From: Actinomadura cremea
Lineage (GTDB): Bacteria; Actinomycetota; Actinomycetes; Streptosporangiales; Streptosporangiaceae
DNA length: 64,000 bases
Assembly (NCBI RefSeq): GCF_014648495.1
Contig: NZ_BMRF01000029.1
Coordinates: 24,220-88,219, forward strand
Direction of reading: 5' to 3'
A program made the position numbers and the translations under genes. The stretch's first letter is position 1, and the number at the start of each line of letters is the position of its first letter. The notes under the pieces are model-generated. The model saw nothing but the letters and a program-made list of their open reading frames with translations, was not told the DNA's origin and did no database searches. Positions 47,882 to 56,637 of this stretch are shown in pieces.

Positions 47882-48718
47882 GTGAGCGCGATCAGCGTAG
47901 GCCAGGCCATCGTCCTCGGCATCGTGGAGGGACTGACCGAATTCCTGCCGGTGTCCTCTACCGGCCACCTCAAGATCGCCGAGGGGCTGATGGGCATCCC
48001 GGTGGACGACGAGTCGGTCGTGGGCTTCACCGCCGTGATCCAGGTCGGGGCCATCGCCGCCGTCCTGGTCTACTTTTCCAAGGACATTCTCCGCATTGTG
48101 AAGGCGTGGGGAACGGGTCTGGTCAAACCGTCCGAGCGGTACCACCACGACTACAAGTTCGGGTGGTGGGTCATTTTCGCCACCGTCCCGGTCGTGGCCG
48201 TCGGCCTCGGCGCCGAGTCGCTGATCGAGGGCCCGCTCGCCTCGCTGTGGGTGGTCGCCGGATCGCTGATCGGCGGCAGCGTCGTGATGTGGCTCGCCGA
48301 CCGGTACGGCCGGCACAAGCGGGGCGAGGACGACACCGACTTCAAGGACGCGATGCTGGTCGGCTCGTCGCAGATCCTCGCGATGCTGTTCGCCGGTTTC
48401 TCCCGCTCGGGCGCGACGATCTCGACCGGGCTGCTGCTCGGCCTCGACCGGGTCGCCGCGACCCGGCTGTCGTTCTTCATGGGGATCCCCGCGCTCACCG
48501 GCGCGGGCCTCTACCAGCTGCCGGGCGCGCTCGGCACGGGCACGTCCGTCCTGCCCCTGGCGGTCGGGACGCTCGTGTCGTTCATCGTCGCCTACGCCTC
48601 GATCGCCTGGCTGCTCAAGTTCGTGGCCAGCCACTCGTTCACGTCGTTCGTGATCTACCGGGTGGTGATCGGCCTGCTGCTGTTCGGCCTGCTGAGCGCC
48701 GGGACCATCGCGAGCTAG
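47882..48718 (+). CDS. uppP: Undecaprenyl-diphosphatase
   Basis: 278 residues from GTG 47882. Removes a phosphate from undecaprenyl diphosphate at the membrane, recycling the carrier lipid for peptidoglycan and giving bacitracin tolerance. Motifs: VEGLTEFLPVSSTGH (about 15-29) and GFSRSGATISTGLLLGL (about 167-183), with about eight membrane helices. Independent unit with a terminator after it. Confidence 0.96.
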   Translation: MSAISVGQAIVLGIVEGLTEFLPVSSTGHLKIAEGLMGIPVDDESVVGFTAVIQVGAIAAVLVYFSKDILRIVKAWGTGLVKPSERYHHDYKFGWWVIFATVPVVAVGLGAESLIEGPLASLWVVAGSLIGGSVVMWLADRYGRHKRGEDDTDFKDAMLVGSSQILAMLFAGFSRSGATISTGLLLGLDRVAATRLSFFMGIPALTGAGLYQLPGALGTGTSVLPLAVGTLVSFIVAYASIAWLLKFVASHSFTSFVIYRVVIGLLLFGLLSAGTIAS

Positions 48719-48729
48719 GGCGGACGCGG

Positions 48730-48760
48730 CCGACCCCGGTCTCGCGGGCCCCGGGGTCGG
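48730..48760 (+). terminator. Hairpin after uppP
   Basis: Perfect 10-base arms CCGACCCCGG and CCGGGGTCGG, 12 bases past the uppP stop. A direct 17-base duplication (48762-48778 and 48782-48798, CGGACGGTCGTGCGGGC) follows it. Confidence 0.6.
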
Positions 48761-48817
48761 TCGGACGGTCGTGCGGGCGGACGGACGGTCGTGCGGGCCG
48801 GACGTGCGCGCGCGCCG

Positions 48818-49303
48818 TCAGTCGCCGGCGTACGCCTTGCGCAGCGCGGCGAGGTCGAGCTTCCGCATCGACATCATCGCCCGGTTCGTGCGGGCGGTCT
48901 TCTCCGGGTCAGGGTCGAGGAACATGTCGATCATCTCCTCCGGGACGACCTGCCACGACACGCCGAACTTGTCCTTGAGCCAGCCGCACTGGCTCTCCTC
49001 GCCGCCGCCCTCGAGCAGCCGGTTCCAGTAGTAGTCGACCTCCTCCTGGTCCGCGCAGCGGACCTCGAAGGAGACGGCCTCGTCGAACGTGAACCGCGGG
49101 CCGCCGTTCAGCCCGACGAACTTCTGCCCGTTGGCCTCGAACTCGACCGTCAGGACCTGGCCCGGCGGCACGCCCGGAACGCCCTCGGGCGCGCGCATGA
49201 CCTGACCGATCCGGGAATCCTTGAAGATCGAGACGTAGTGGTTCGCGGCCTCCTCGGCCCGCCCGTCGAACCACAGGCACGTCGTGAATCCCTTGGCGAC
49301 CAT
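48818..49303 (-). CDS. VOC family (PhnB-like) protein
   Basis: 161 residues from ATG 49303, preceded by GAGGAGGT. Vicinal-oxygen-chelate fold of the PhnB/3-demethylubiquinone methyltransferase-like group: TTCLWFDGRAEEAANHYVSIF (about 8-28), GLNGGPRFTFDEAVSF (about 63-78) and WQVVPEEM near 125. Despite old names, these are not methyltransferases; substrate unknown. Convergent with uppP across a terminator. Confidence 0.88.
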   Translation of the reverse strand: MVAKGFTTCLWFDGRAEEAANHYVSIFKDSRIGQVMRAPEGVPGVPPGQVLTVEFEANGQKFVGLNGGPRFTFDEAVSFEVRCADQEEVDYYWNRLLEGGGEESQCGWLKDKFGVSWQVVPEEMIDMFLDPDPEKTARTNRAMMSMRKLDLAALRKAYAGD

Positions 49304-49418
49304 CGGTACCTCCTCGGTGCGGCGTCTTCCCCAATGGGGACCTGCCCCGCGCCGGGAAATCATCACGATCGCCGCACCGAATTCCGGCCGGCCGTGCGGG
49401 CCGCGACGGGCGGGCGCC

Positions 49419-49814
49419 TCAACCGGCGGTGACGCCGTCCCGCTGCACGATCGCCGCGAGCCGTTCGACGGCCGGACGGGACCGCAGGTGCAGGTTCGCG
49501 ACGTCCAGTCCCTCGTCGCCGAGGACCACCAGCAGCGCCGTCTCGCCGACCGCGTAGACGACGATGTGGCCGTCGCGGCAGCGGGTCACCACCTCGCGGA
49601 GCTCCCCCAGCCCCACCTCCCGGCTCGTGCTGCGGCCGAGGCCGAGCGCGGCGGCGGCCATCGCCGCCAGCACGTCCGGCCGGACCTCGCCGGTGTCGGC
49701 GGCGATGAGCATCCCGTCCGACGACGCCACCGCGGCGTCGGACGCCCCCGCCACCTCGTCGCGCAGCGCCCGCAGCTCGGCGAGCACCTCGTCCCGCATG
49801 ACCGTCCCCCTCAT
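49419..49814 (-). CDS. Roadblock/LC7 domain protein
   Basis: 131 residues from ATG 49814; an internal ATG at 49799 also has an AGGGGG site. Roadblock/LC7 fold: GASDAAVASSDGMLIAADTGE (about 23-43), VLAAMAAAALGLGRST, and VVLGDEGLDVANLHLRSRPAVE. In actinomycetes such proteins usually sit in conservons next to a nitrate/sensor-type kinase, a DUF742 protein and a small GTPase. None of those is present; instead a second roadblock-like gene lies just upstream. Confidence 0.85.
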   Translation of the reverse strand: MRGTVMRDEVLAELRALRDEVAGASDAAVASSDGMLIAADTGEVRPDVLAAMAAAALGLGRSTSREVGLGELREVVTRCRDGHIVVYAVGETALLVVLGDEGLDVANLHLRSRPAVERLAAIVQRDGVTAG

Positions 49815-49863
49815 GTCGTTCCCCCCGTCGCCGTCCCGCGCGCGGCGGTCGCCGGCGGCCGGC

Positions 49864-50232
49864 TCAGATGCCGAGCTCGCCCTCGATGCGCCGCAGGTGG
49901 TGGCGCGCGAGCGCGAGGTTGGCCCGCTCGCGGTCCAGCGCCAGGTAGAGGAACAGCCGGGCGGGGCCGCCGCGCTCCAGCAGCCGGATCAGGTGGTACT
50001 GCCGGTGCAGGGTGATGAGCATGTCCTCGACGCCGTCGTCGACGCCGAGGGACTCCAGGGTGCGGACCTTGGCGCGGACGACCTCGGTGTTGCCCGCGGC
50101 GGCGAGCTCCAGGTTCAGGGCGTCTCCCCCGCCGGCCGAGCCGAGCGTCATCCCGCTGTCGTAGTCGACGAGCGCGGCGCCGACGGCGCCGTCGATCGCC
50201 ATGGCCTCCTTCAACGCGGTCTCGATGTCCAT
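49864..50232 (-). CDS. Second roadblock-like protein
   Basis: 122 residues. N terminus IETALKEAMAIDGAVGAALVDYDSGM and the central LNLELAAAGNTEVVRAK are typical of the stand-alone roadblock-like family found across actinomycetes. It is 49 bases upstream of the other roadblock gene in the same direction and divergent from a DUF4388-like protein. Probably forms homo- or heterodimers with its neighbour and regulates a GTPase encoded elsewhere. Confidence 0.8.
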   Translation of the reverse strand: MDIETALKEAMAIDGAVGAALVDYDSGMTLGSAGGGDALNLELAAAGNTEVVRAKVRTLESLGVDDGVEDMLITLHRQYHLIRLLERGGPARLFLYLALDRERANLALARHHLRRIEGELGI

Positions 50233-50448
50233 CGGCCCCCTCCGTCGTCCTGCGGGCGCGGCGCGGGGAGACGGCACGGCATCCCCCGACTGCGTCATAT
50301 CACCTATTTCGGACAGCAATCTATCTTGGAGATCATTCGGGGGAGCGGAATGTCCGCACACTCGGCCCAGGTTGTTTCCGACACCGGCGACCTGGCGCCG
50401 TAAGTAACCTTCGCCCGCAGGCGCGGGCGTTTCCGGAGCTGAGGGACG

Positions 50449-51279
50449 ATGACCAGAGGCGCAGGGATCCTGCCGTCCGCGCTCGAGCGGCGCGGCCGGC
50501 GGGGATTCACCGGGACGTTGCGCGTGGAGGGCTCGCCGGGCGGCGCGGTCGCGATGCGCGGCGGGCTCGTCGTGGCGGCGTCCACCCCGGCGGCGCCCGG
50601 CCCGGAACCGCTGCTGCTGCGCTCCGGCCGGATCTCCGAGGCCGACTGGACGGCCGCGTTCACCGCGGGCGCGCCCCGCGGGCGTCTCGCGGACGAGCTC
50701 GTCCGGCGCGGTCTCGTCGGCGACGCGGGCCTCCAGGTCGTGACCCGGACCGCGGTCGTGGACGCGGTGTTCGCGATGGCGCTCGGCGGCGTCCGCACGT
50801 GTACGGCCGTCCCCGCCGGAAGCGGCGAGGACGAGCCGCCGGTGCTGCTGCCCGCCGACCCCGGCCTGCCGCCCGACCGGGTGGCGCGGGAGGTGGAGCG
50901 GCGGCTGGCCGCCCTGGACGCGTGGAGCCTCCTGCCGCTCACCGCGCCGCTGTCGGCGCGCAGCCGCCCGCGCGCCACGGCGGCCGCGCGGGACGCGTCC
51001 GCGGGCGGCGCCCGCCGGGCCGTCCTCGACCGCGCGGACGGGCGCCGCACCCCGCGCGACATCGCGTTCTCCCTCGGGCGCGGGCTGTTCTCCGTGCTCA
51101 CCGACCTGGCGACGCTGTACGAGGACGGGCTCGTCGAGGAGGGACTCGCGGACGAGCCCGCTCCCCCGCCGCCGGTGCCCGCGCCGCGCCCCGTCCCGCC
51201 CGACGTCCCCGCCGGGCCGCACGGCTCGTTCGGCGCGTCCGGCGAGCTGCCGCGGCGGCGGCGACGGTCCACGGGCTAG
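50449..51279 (+). CDS. DUF4388/PATAN-like protein
   Basis: 276 residues. Residues about 1-100 follow the DUF4388 (PATAN) pattern: RGFTGTLRVEGSPGGAVAMRGGLVV, LLLRSGRISEADW, and LADELVRRGLVG. Residues 105-240 hold a second helical region (RRTPRDIAFSLGRGLFSVLTDLATLYEDGLVEEG, partly winged-helix-like). The tail is proline-rich then arginine-rich. PATAN domains mediate protein contacts in gliding and signalling systems. Divergent from the two roadblock genes; overlaps the amidohydrolase end by four bases. Confidence 0.65.
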   Translation: MTRGAGILPSALERRGRRGFTGTLRVEGSPGGAVAMRGGLVVAASTPAAPGPEPLLLRSGRISEADWTAAFTAGAPRGRLADELVRRGLVGDAGLQVVTRTAVVDAVFAMALGGVRTCTAVPAGSGEDEPPVLLPADPGLPPDRVAREVERRLAALDAWSLLPLTAPLSARSRPRATAAARDASAGGARRAVLDRADGRRTPRDIAFSLGRGLFSVLTDLATLYEDGLVEEGLADEPAPPPPVPAPRPVPPDVPAGPHGSFGASGELPRRRRRSTG

Positions 51280-52193
51280 CGTGCGCCGCCGAGCCCGAGA
51301 GCGCGCACGGCGTTCTCCTTGAGGATCTTCGGCCGGACGTGCGGCTTGATGTCGAGCCGGTCGAAGTCGGCGCGCCAGCGGTCCGGGGTGATGACCGGGT
51401 AGTCGGATCCGAACAGCACCTTGTCCTGCAGCAGGCCGTTGGCGTACCGGACGAGCTGCGGCGGGAAGTACTTCGGGGACCAGCCGGACAGGTCGATGTA
51501 GACGTTCGGCTTGTGCGTCGCCACGGCGAGCGCCTCGTCCTGCCAGGGGAACGACGGGTGCGCCATGATGATCGTCAGCTCGGGCAGGTCGACGGCGACG
51601 TCGTCGAGCAGCATCGGGTTCGACAGGCCGAGGCGGACGCCGCCGCCGCCCGGCATGCCCGCGCCGATCCCCGTCTGCCCGGTGTGGAACAGCGCGGGGA
51701 CGCCGTGCTCGGCGGCGACCTCCAGCAGCGGGTACGCGCTGCGGTCGTTCGGCGCGAAGTCCTGCAGGGACGGGTGGAACTTGATCCCCCGGACGCCGTG
51801 CTCCCCGATCAGCCGGCGGAGGGTGCGGGCGCCCGCTCGTCCCTTCGCCGGGTCGATGCTCGCGAACGGGATCAGCACGTCGGCGTGCGCGGCGGCGCGG
51901 TCGGCGATCTCCTCGTTGGAGATCGCCCGGTGCCCGGTGGCGTTCTCGATGTCGACGGTGAACACGACCGCCGCCGTCCGCCGCTCCCGGTAGTACGCCG
52001 CGATCTCGTCGATCGTCGGGGTGCGGGGCCCGTCGCCGCCGAAGTACTTCGCGGACGCCTCCATGAACTCGTCCGGCAGCGACAGGTGCCCGTGCAGGTC
52101 GGACTCCACGTGGACGTGCACGTCGATCGCCTCGACGGCGCCGGGGTCGAATGCGCTCGCGCGGGCCGTCGCCCTCATCTCGTCGAACTCCAT
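51276..52193 (-). CDS. Amidohydrolase family metal-dependent hydrolase
   Basis: 305 residues from ATG 52193, since GAGGAGG is six bases before it but abuts the alternative ATG at 52199. TIM barrel of the amidohydrolase_2 group: IDVHVHVESDLHGHL (about 22-36), GIKFHPSLQDF (about 137-147), LFHTGQTGIG and MAHPSFPW (metal-binding His), FGSDYPV near the end. Related proteins hydrolyse 4-hydroxyphenyl-beta-ketoacyl-CoA or decarboxylate aromatic acids. A divergent PaaX-family regulator supports aromatic-CoA catabolism. Confidence 0.82.
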   Translation of the reverse strand: MEFDEMRATARASAFDPGAVEAIDVHVHVESDLHGHLSLPDEFMEASAKYFGGDGPRTPTIDEIAAYYRERRTAAVVFTVDIENATGHRAISNEEIADRAAAHADVLIPFASIDPAKGRAGARTLRRLIGEHGVRGIKFHPSLQDFAPNDRSAYPLLEVAAEHGVPALFHTGQTGIGAGMPGGGGVRLGLSNPMLLDDVAVDLPELTIIMAHPSFPWQDEALAVATHKPNVYIDLSGWSPKYFPPQLVRYANGLLQDKVLFGSDYPVITPDRWRADFDRLDIKPHVRPKILKENAVRALGLGGAR

Positions 52194-52314
52194 CGTCATC
52201 CTCCTCGGGGCCGGCGACTCAAAAGCTAGATGATCCGCTGTCGCCCGTCAAAGATCGATCGGGTAACTGTCCGGGGCGGCGCGGGAACGCCCCGCACGTG
52301 GTGGGATAGCGGTC

Positions 52315-53175
52315 ATGACCGCCGACCAGGAGCCGCGGGACGCCCCCGAGACCGGCCCGCGGCCGCGCCGCCGCGCCCCGCAGCAGCTGCTGCTCAGCTT
52401 CCTCGGGTCGATGGTGCTGGACCGCGGGCACCCGCCGATCGGCTCCCGCGTGTTCCTGCATCTGCTGGGCGACCTGGGCGTCGCCGAGGCCGCCGGGCGC
52501 GCCACCCTCGCGCGGATGGCCCGCAAGGGCCTCCTGCACCGCGTCCGGGAAGGCCGCACCGCCCGCTTCACGCTCACCCCGCGGGCCGAGAGGCTGCTGC
52601 GCGAGGCCACGGCGCGCGTCCGGTCCGCCGAGCCGTTCACCCCGCCCGGCGACGCGTGGACGCTGCTCAGCTACTCCATGCCGGAGAGCCGCCGCGACCT
52701 GCGGCACCAGCTCCGCGCCCGGCTGATCTGGGCCGGCTTCGGCGGCCTGCGCGACGGCCTGTGGATCGCCCCCGGCCGCGTCGACATCGCCACGATCTTC
52801 GACGGCCCGGAGTTCGCCGGGCTCGCCGAACTCGCCGACGCCTTCCACTCCGTGCCCGCCGCGTCCACCGACGTCCCGAAGCTGCTGCGGCGGGCCTGGG
52901 ACGTCCCCGCCATCCGCGCCGAGCACGACGCGTTCATCTCCACGTGGACGCCCGACCGCGCCCGCGCAGGCCGTCCGCTCACCCGGCTCACCCTGCTCGG
53001 CGCCGACTGGCTGCAGCTGCTGCGCACCGACCCGGGCCTGCCCGCCGCGCATCTGGCGGACGACTGGCCCGCCGCGGTGTCGGCCGCCCTCTACCGGGAA
53101 CGCTACGACGCACTCGAACCGGAGGCGTTCGCGCAGCTCCGCGACCTGCTCGGGGAGGACGCCGGTCGCCGCTGA
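52315..53175 (+). CDS. PaaX-family transcriptional regulator
   Basis: 286 residues. Three domains of PaaX proteins: winged helix about 22-95 (LLLSFLGSMVLDRG, GDLGVAEAAGRATLARMARKGLL), central about 105-190 (WTLLSYSMPESRRDLRHQLRARLIWAGFG), and C-terminal about 200-280. The family represses phenylacetate and related aromatic pathways, with an acyl-CoA as effector. Probably controls the divergent amidohydrolase through the 121-base gap. Confidence 0.9.
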   Translation: MTADQEPRDAPETGPRPRRRAPQQLLLSFLGSMVLDRGHPPIGSRVFLHLLGDLGVAEAAGRATLARMARKGLLHRVREGRTARFTLTPRAERLLREATARVRSAEPFTPPGDAWTLLSYSMPESRRDLRHQLRARLIWAGFGGLRDGLWIAPGRVDIATIFDGPEFAGLAELADAFHSVPAASTDVPKLLRRAWDVPAIRAEHDAFISTWTPDRARAGRPLTRLTLLGADWLQLLRTDPGLPAAHLADDWPAAVSAALYRERYDALEPEAFAQLRDLLGEDAGRR

Positions 53176-53228
53176 GCACGCTCCGGATGCGATGATTGCC
53201 GTCGATGTCTCCAGGAGGGAGCCCGTCC

Positions 53229-54344
53229 GTGGCGTCCAAGCTGATCCTCCACATCGGCCTGCAGAAGTCGGGCACGACCTTCCTGCAGCACATGCTCCAG
53301 AACAACGCCGAGACGCTCGCGGCCGCGGGCGTCTCGTACCCCGTCCCCGCGGACTGGGACCGCGGGCGCCGGACCGTCGCCAACCACGAGTGGTCCAGCT
53401 ACGGGCTCCTCGGCACCGAGTACCCGTGGGTGTCGGAACGCCGCGCGGCCGAGGAGGCGCCCGCGTGGGAGGCCCTGCACGAGCAGGTGCGGGAGTCGCC
53501 CGGGACGGTACTGCTGTCGGCCGAGGCCATGTCGGTCGTCCGCGGGCCGGCCGTCCGGCGCCTGCTGGAGTCGTCCGGCGTCGGCGACGTCGAGGTCGTC
53601 GTCACGGCCCGGAGCCTCGGCCGCGCGCTCCCGTCCCTCTGGCAGCAGCACATCCGCAACGGCCGCAGCACCAGCTTCGGCGGCTACCTCACCGGGCTCG
53701 CCGCGCACCGCGACAAGGGCCCGGACCACGTCGAGAACGACCCCGACGCGCACATCTGGCGGGCGTTCACCCTGAGCGGCCTCGTCCGGCGCTGGACGGA
53801 CGCCGGGGCGTCGCGGGTCAGCGTGGTCACGTCGCCCGGCAGGCCGCCCGAACTGCTCTGGCGGCGGTTCGTCCAGGCGGTCGGCCTCACCGGCCCGGCG
53901 GAGATCCCGACGGTCGAGGGCGAGGGGGCGCAGGCCCACAGCGGCCTGACGGCCCCCGAGACCCTGTTCATCGCGGGCCTGAACGACCTGCTGCGGGAGC
54001 AGTCCTGGTCCGGCCGCGACGCCGACCGGGTCCGGCAGGTCGTCACCGAACGGTTCCAGACCCGCGACCGGCGCGGCGCGAAGGTCGTCGTCCCGCCCGA
54101 GTGGCGCGAGCGGGTCGCCGGGTGGAGCCGCGAGGACGTCGCCGCGCTGCCCGGCACGGGCGCCGCCGTCATCGGCGACCTGGACGACCTCGCGTACGAT
54201 CCCGGCCGCGACGGCGCGTCCGCCCCGACGCTCGAGGAGACCGCCGCCGCGGGCGCCGAGGCCGCCCTCGCGTTCGCGGAACTCCGGCTGCGGGAGTCCT
54301 CGATCCGTCGCGGCGCCCGCAAGGTCCGCCGCCACGTCCCCTGA
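53229..54344 (+). CDS. Sulfotransferase-like protein
   Basis: 371 residues from GTG 53229, because AGGAGGGA lies upstream at 53213 and earlier ATGs include the site in the protein. The N-terminal ILHIGLQKSGTTFLQHML (about 5-22) is a PAPS 5'-phosphosulfate-binding loop. VVVTARSLGRALPSLWQQHIR (about 130-150) matches the 3'-phosphate-binding segment. The remaining C-terminal part is not clearly conserved. Acceptor unknown: glycan, lipid and small-molecule targets are all possible. Confidence 0.75.
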   Translation: MASKLILHIGLQKSGTTFLQHMLQNNAETLAAAGVSYPVPADWDRGRRTVANHEWSSYGLLGTEYPWVSERRAAEEAPAWEALHEQVRESPGTVLLSAEAMSVVRGPAVRRLLESSGVGDVEVVVTARSLGRALPSLWQQHIRNGRSTSFGGYLTGLAAHRDKGPDHVENDPDAHIWRAFTLSGLVRRWTDAGASRVSVVTSPGRPPELLWRRFVQAVGLTGPAEIPTVEGEGAQAHSGLTAPETLFIAGLNDLLREQSWSGRDADRVRQVVTERFQTRDRRGAKVVVPPEWRERVAGWSREDVAALPGTGAAVIGDLDDLAYDPGRDGASAPTLEETAAAGAEAALAFAELRLRESSIRRGARKVRRHVP

Positions 54345-54565
54345 GCCCGATGCTCGGGTGAGCCGCGCCGAACGTCCCTGTCCGCACCGCCGGAGCGGCG
54401 TTCGGCGCCCAGCCGCTTTGCCCGAAGTCTTCGCGGCGGCGCGAGGGGAGATCCCCCTTGCCGAAGGACGGGCCATCTATCGGGCATGGGGCCACGTCAA
54501 CGGCCTTGACCTGCCCATAGGCCGGTGCTGGACTGGAAACGGAAGCATTCGACGGGGGGATGACA

Positions 54566-54976
54566 ATGGCATTGGGAGAGCAACTGGGACAGGACACGGG
54601 GCAGGTCACGGGGACGCGGGTCCTACCGCCGACCGAGCAGGGCGAAGCGCGGGTCGAGGTCTCCTTCGAGGCTCGAGGCCGGTTCCTCGATGATGACGCC
54701 ATGGACATCGGGACGTACGTGTCGGTCCTCGGACCGGACGGCGTTCTTCGCGGCACGGGCCACGGCTGCACGACGACCAGCGACGGCGCCACCGCCATCT
54801 GGGAAGGCCAGGGGGTCGGCAGGCTGATGAACGACGGAGCGACCTCGTTCCGAGGATCGATCTTCTACCGGACGACGTCGCGGAAACTGTCGCGCCTGAA
54901 CGGGACCGCCGCGGTGTTCGAGCACGAAACGGACGCGAGCGGCAAGACCGAGTCCAAGGTCTTCGAGTGGAAGTAG
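54566..54976 (+). CDS. Conserved hypothetical beta-barrel-like protein
   Basis: 136 residues from ATG 54566, which has GGGGGG six bases upstream (ATG 54560 abuts that tract). Sequence: ALGEQLGQDTGQVTGTRVLP, EVSFEARGRFL, DIGTYVSVLGPDG, IWEGQGVGRL, RTTSRKLSRLNGTAAVFEHE. The strand-rich, GxGxG-rich pattern resembles small lipocalin or allene-oxide-cyclase-type barrels. Related proteins are widespread in actinomycetes with no known role. The 221 bases upstream hold no gene. Confidence 0.7.
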   Translation: MALGEQLGQDTGQVTGTRVLPPTEQGEARVEVSFEARGRFLDDDAMDIGTYVSVLGPDGVLRGTGHGCTTTSDGATAIWEGQGVGRLMNDGATSFRGSIFYRTTSRKLSRLNGTAAVFEHETDASGKTESKVFEWK

Positions 54977-55029
54977 CCGCACCGGCGACGCGTCGGTGAC
55001 GCGTCGGTGACCGGCCCCGGGACGCGGGG

Positions 55030-55986
55030 TCAGCCGTCCGCGCGGCGGGCGCGGGCGCGGCGCTTGCCCTCGTGCATCGCTTGGACGCGGGCGACCGGGA
55101 TCGTGTGCCCCTCCTCGACCAGATCCGCGGGCAGGGCCTGCGGAGCGGGCATCGACGCGGCCCACGGATCACCGTCGCCGAGCAGCCCGAGCGCCGTCCG
55201 GACGGTGAACTCCGACGGATCGACGCTCTCCAGGCCGTCCCACGGGACGGGGAACGAGACCGGGGTGCCGGGCCTGATGCGGGGGGTGTAGGCGGCGGCG
55301 ACCGTGGCCGTTCCGGCGCGGGTCGAGTCGAGGAACACACGGCCGGCGCGGTCGTCGCGGATGAACGCGGTCGTGGCCAGTGCGGGGTCGAGACGCTCGG
55401 CGCGGACCGCGAGCGCCCGCGTCGCGGCGGCCACGTCCTCGACCGGAGTGGTCCCGTCGAGCGGCGCGAACACGTGGACGCCCTTGGCGCCGCTGGTCTT
55501 GACGGCGCCCTCCAGGCCGGAGTCGGCCATCGCCCGCCGCACGAGATGCGCGGCCCGCGCGGCGACGGCGAACCCGCCGCCCTCCGGCGGATCGATGTCG
55601 AGCACCAGGTGCGTGGGGCGGTCGGGCGCGTCCACCCGCATCAGCGGCGGGTGGTACTCCACCGCGCGCTGGTTGGCGAACCACAGCAGCGTCCGGCGGT
55701 CGTCGCACAACGCGTACGCGACCTCCCGCCGGGACGACTCCGCCCACAGCCTCACCCGCGGCACCCAGTCCGGGGTGTACTTCGGCAGGTTCTTCTGCAT
55801 GAACGGCTTCTGGCCGCGCAGCACGCGGATCACCGAGAGGGGACGGCCCGCGAACTGCGGGACGAGCCGGTCCGCGAGCGCGTCGAGGTAGTCGACCAGG
55901 TCGCGCTTGCTCGCCTCGGCATCCGGGAACAGCGGCTGGTCGAGATTGGTCAGCCGAACCCCGTCCCGTTCCTCTTCCGCGCTCAC
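55030..55986 (-). CDS. LigD-type NHEJ DNA polymerase domain protein
   Basis: 318 residues from GTG 55986; a stand-alone polymerase (primase-like) domain of bacterial non-homologous end joining. LTNLDQPLFPDAEASKRDLVDYL at the N terminus, catalytic Asp130 and Asp132 in LVLDIDPPEGG, TSGAKGVHVFAPL near 172, and FLDSTR. There is no ligase or nuclease domain and no Ku gene nearby. In actinomycetes such proteins can add and fill ends together with a separate ligase. Confidence 0.92.
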   Translation of the reverse strand: MSAEEERDGVRLTNLDQPLFPDAEASKRDLVDYLDALADRLVPQFAGRPLSVIRVLRGQKPFMQKNLPKYTPDWVPRVRLWAESSRREVAYALCDDRRTLLWFANQRAVEYHPPLMRVDAPDRPTHLVLDIDPPEGGGFAVAARAAHLVRRAMADSGLEGAVKTSGAKGVHVFAPLDGTTPVEDVAAATRALAVRAERLDPALATTAFIRDDRAGRVFLDSTRAGTATVAAAYTPRIRPGTPVSFPVPWDGLESVDPSEFTVRTALGLLGDGDPWAASMPAPQALPADLVEEGHTIPVARVQAMHEGKRRARARRADG

Positions 55987-56062
55987 CCGTCCAGCTTCGC
56001 ACGCCGCCGCGATACCGTCACACCCGCGCATCGACGAACGGGCCCGGCGAGAGGATGCACGC

Positions 56063-56359
56063 ATGTCGAGTGAGCAGCCGCCCGGACGTCCGGCGCCGTG
56101 GCCGGACGGGGCGCTCCCGGCGGGGTGCAGGGTGCGGGTGGTCCGTGACCCCGGGTGGGACGGCCCGTGGCGGAGCGAGTTCTCGGGGACGGTCGACGCC
56201 TTGGGGCCGCCCGAGGCCGTCCGGCATTCGCGGGCACGGCCCGGGGAACTCATGTACTGGGTGGTGTTCGACGAACCCCAGTACGACGGCGCGGGCGACG
56301 GACCGTACCGGAAGGCCCAGATCTGGGACCGGTACCTGAGGCCGGAGGACGGCTGGTGA
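56063..56359 (+). CDS. Small SH3-like hypothetical protein
   Basis: 98 residues from ATG 56063, with GAGAGGA before it. AGCRVRVVRDPGWDGPWRSEF and YWVVFDEPQYD with KAQIWDRYLRP suggest a small beta-barrel (ferrous-transport-A or SH3-like). Similar short proteins are frequent in actinomycetes; function unknown. Divergent from the LigD-type gene. Confidence 0.65.
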   Translation: MSSEQPPGRPAPWPDGALPAGCRVRVVRDPGWDGPWRSEFSGTVDALGPPEAVRHSRARPGELMYWVVFDEPQYDGAGDGPYRKAQIWDRYLRPEDGW

Positions 56360-56379
56360 CGTGGCAGGCGGAGCCGGCA

Positions 56380-56583
56380 TCAGCGCCGGCGCCGGTAGCA
56401 GGCGACGGTGAGCGCGGCGAGGATCGGGCCCCAGAGCAGCAGTGGCGCATAGGCGACGGTGGCCAGCACGCCCCGCCAGTCGTCGAAGTGCAAGGGGAAG
56501 TCGTCGGCGATCGGTCGCACCTGGACGGAGATGCGCTCATCGCCCACCGGCGGGAACCCGCTCCCCCCGAACGGGAAAAGCAT
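56380..56583 (-). CDS. Small membrane protein, possibly N-terminally truncated
   Basis: 67 residues. One C-terminal membrane helix LLLWGPILAALTVACYRRRR (about 47-66), a form seen at the ends of longer actinobacterial membrane proteins, so an upstream half may be missing. No clear ribosome-binding site. Confidence 0.4.
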   Translation of the reverse strand: MLFPFGGSGFPPVGDERISVQVRPIADDFPLHFDDWRGVLATVAYAPLLLWGPILAALTVACYRRRR

Positions 56584-56637
56584 GACGTTTCCGCTGACGG
56601 TTGGTTCGGAACGGGGCCGAACCGTTGCCTGCTACGG

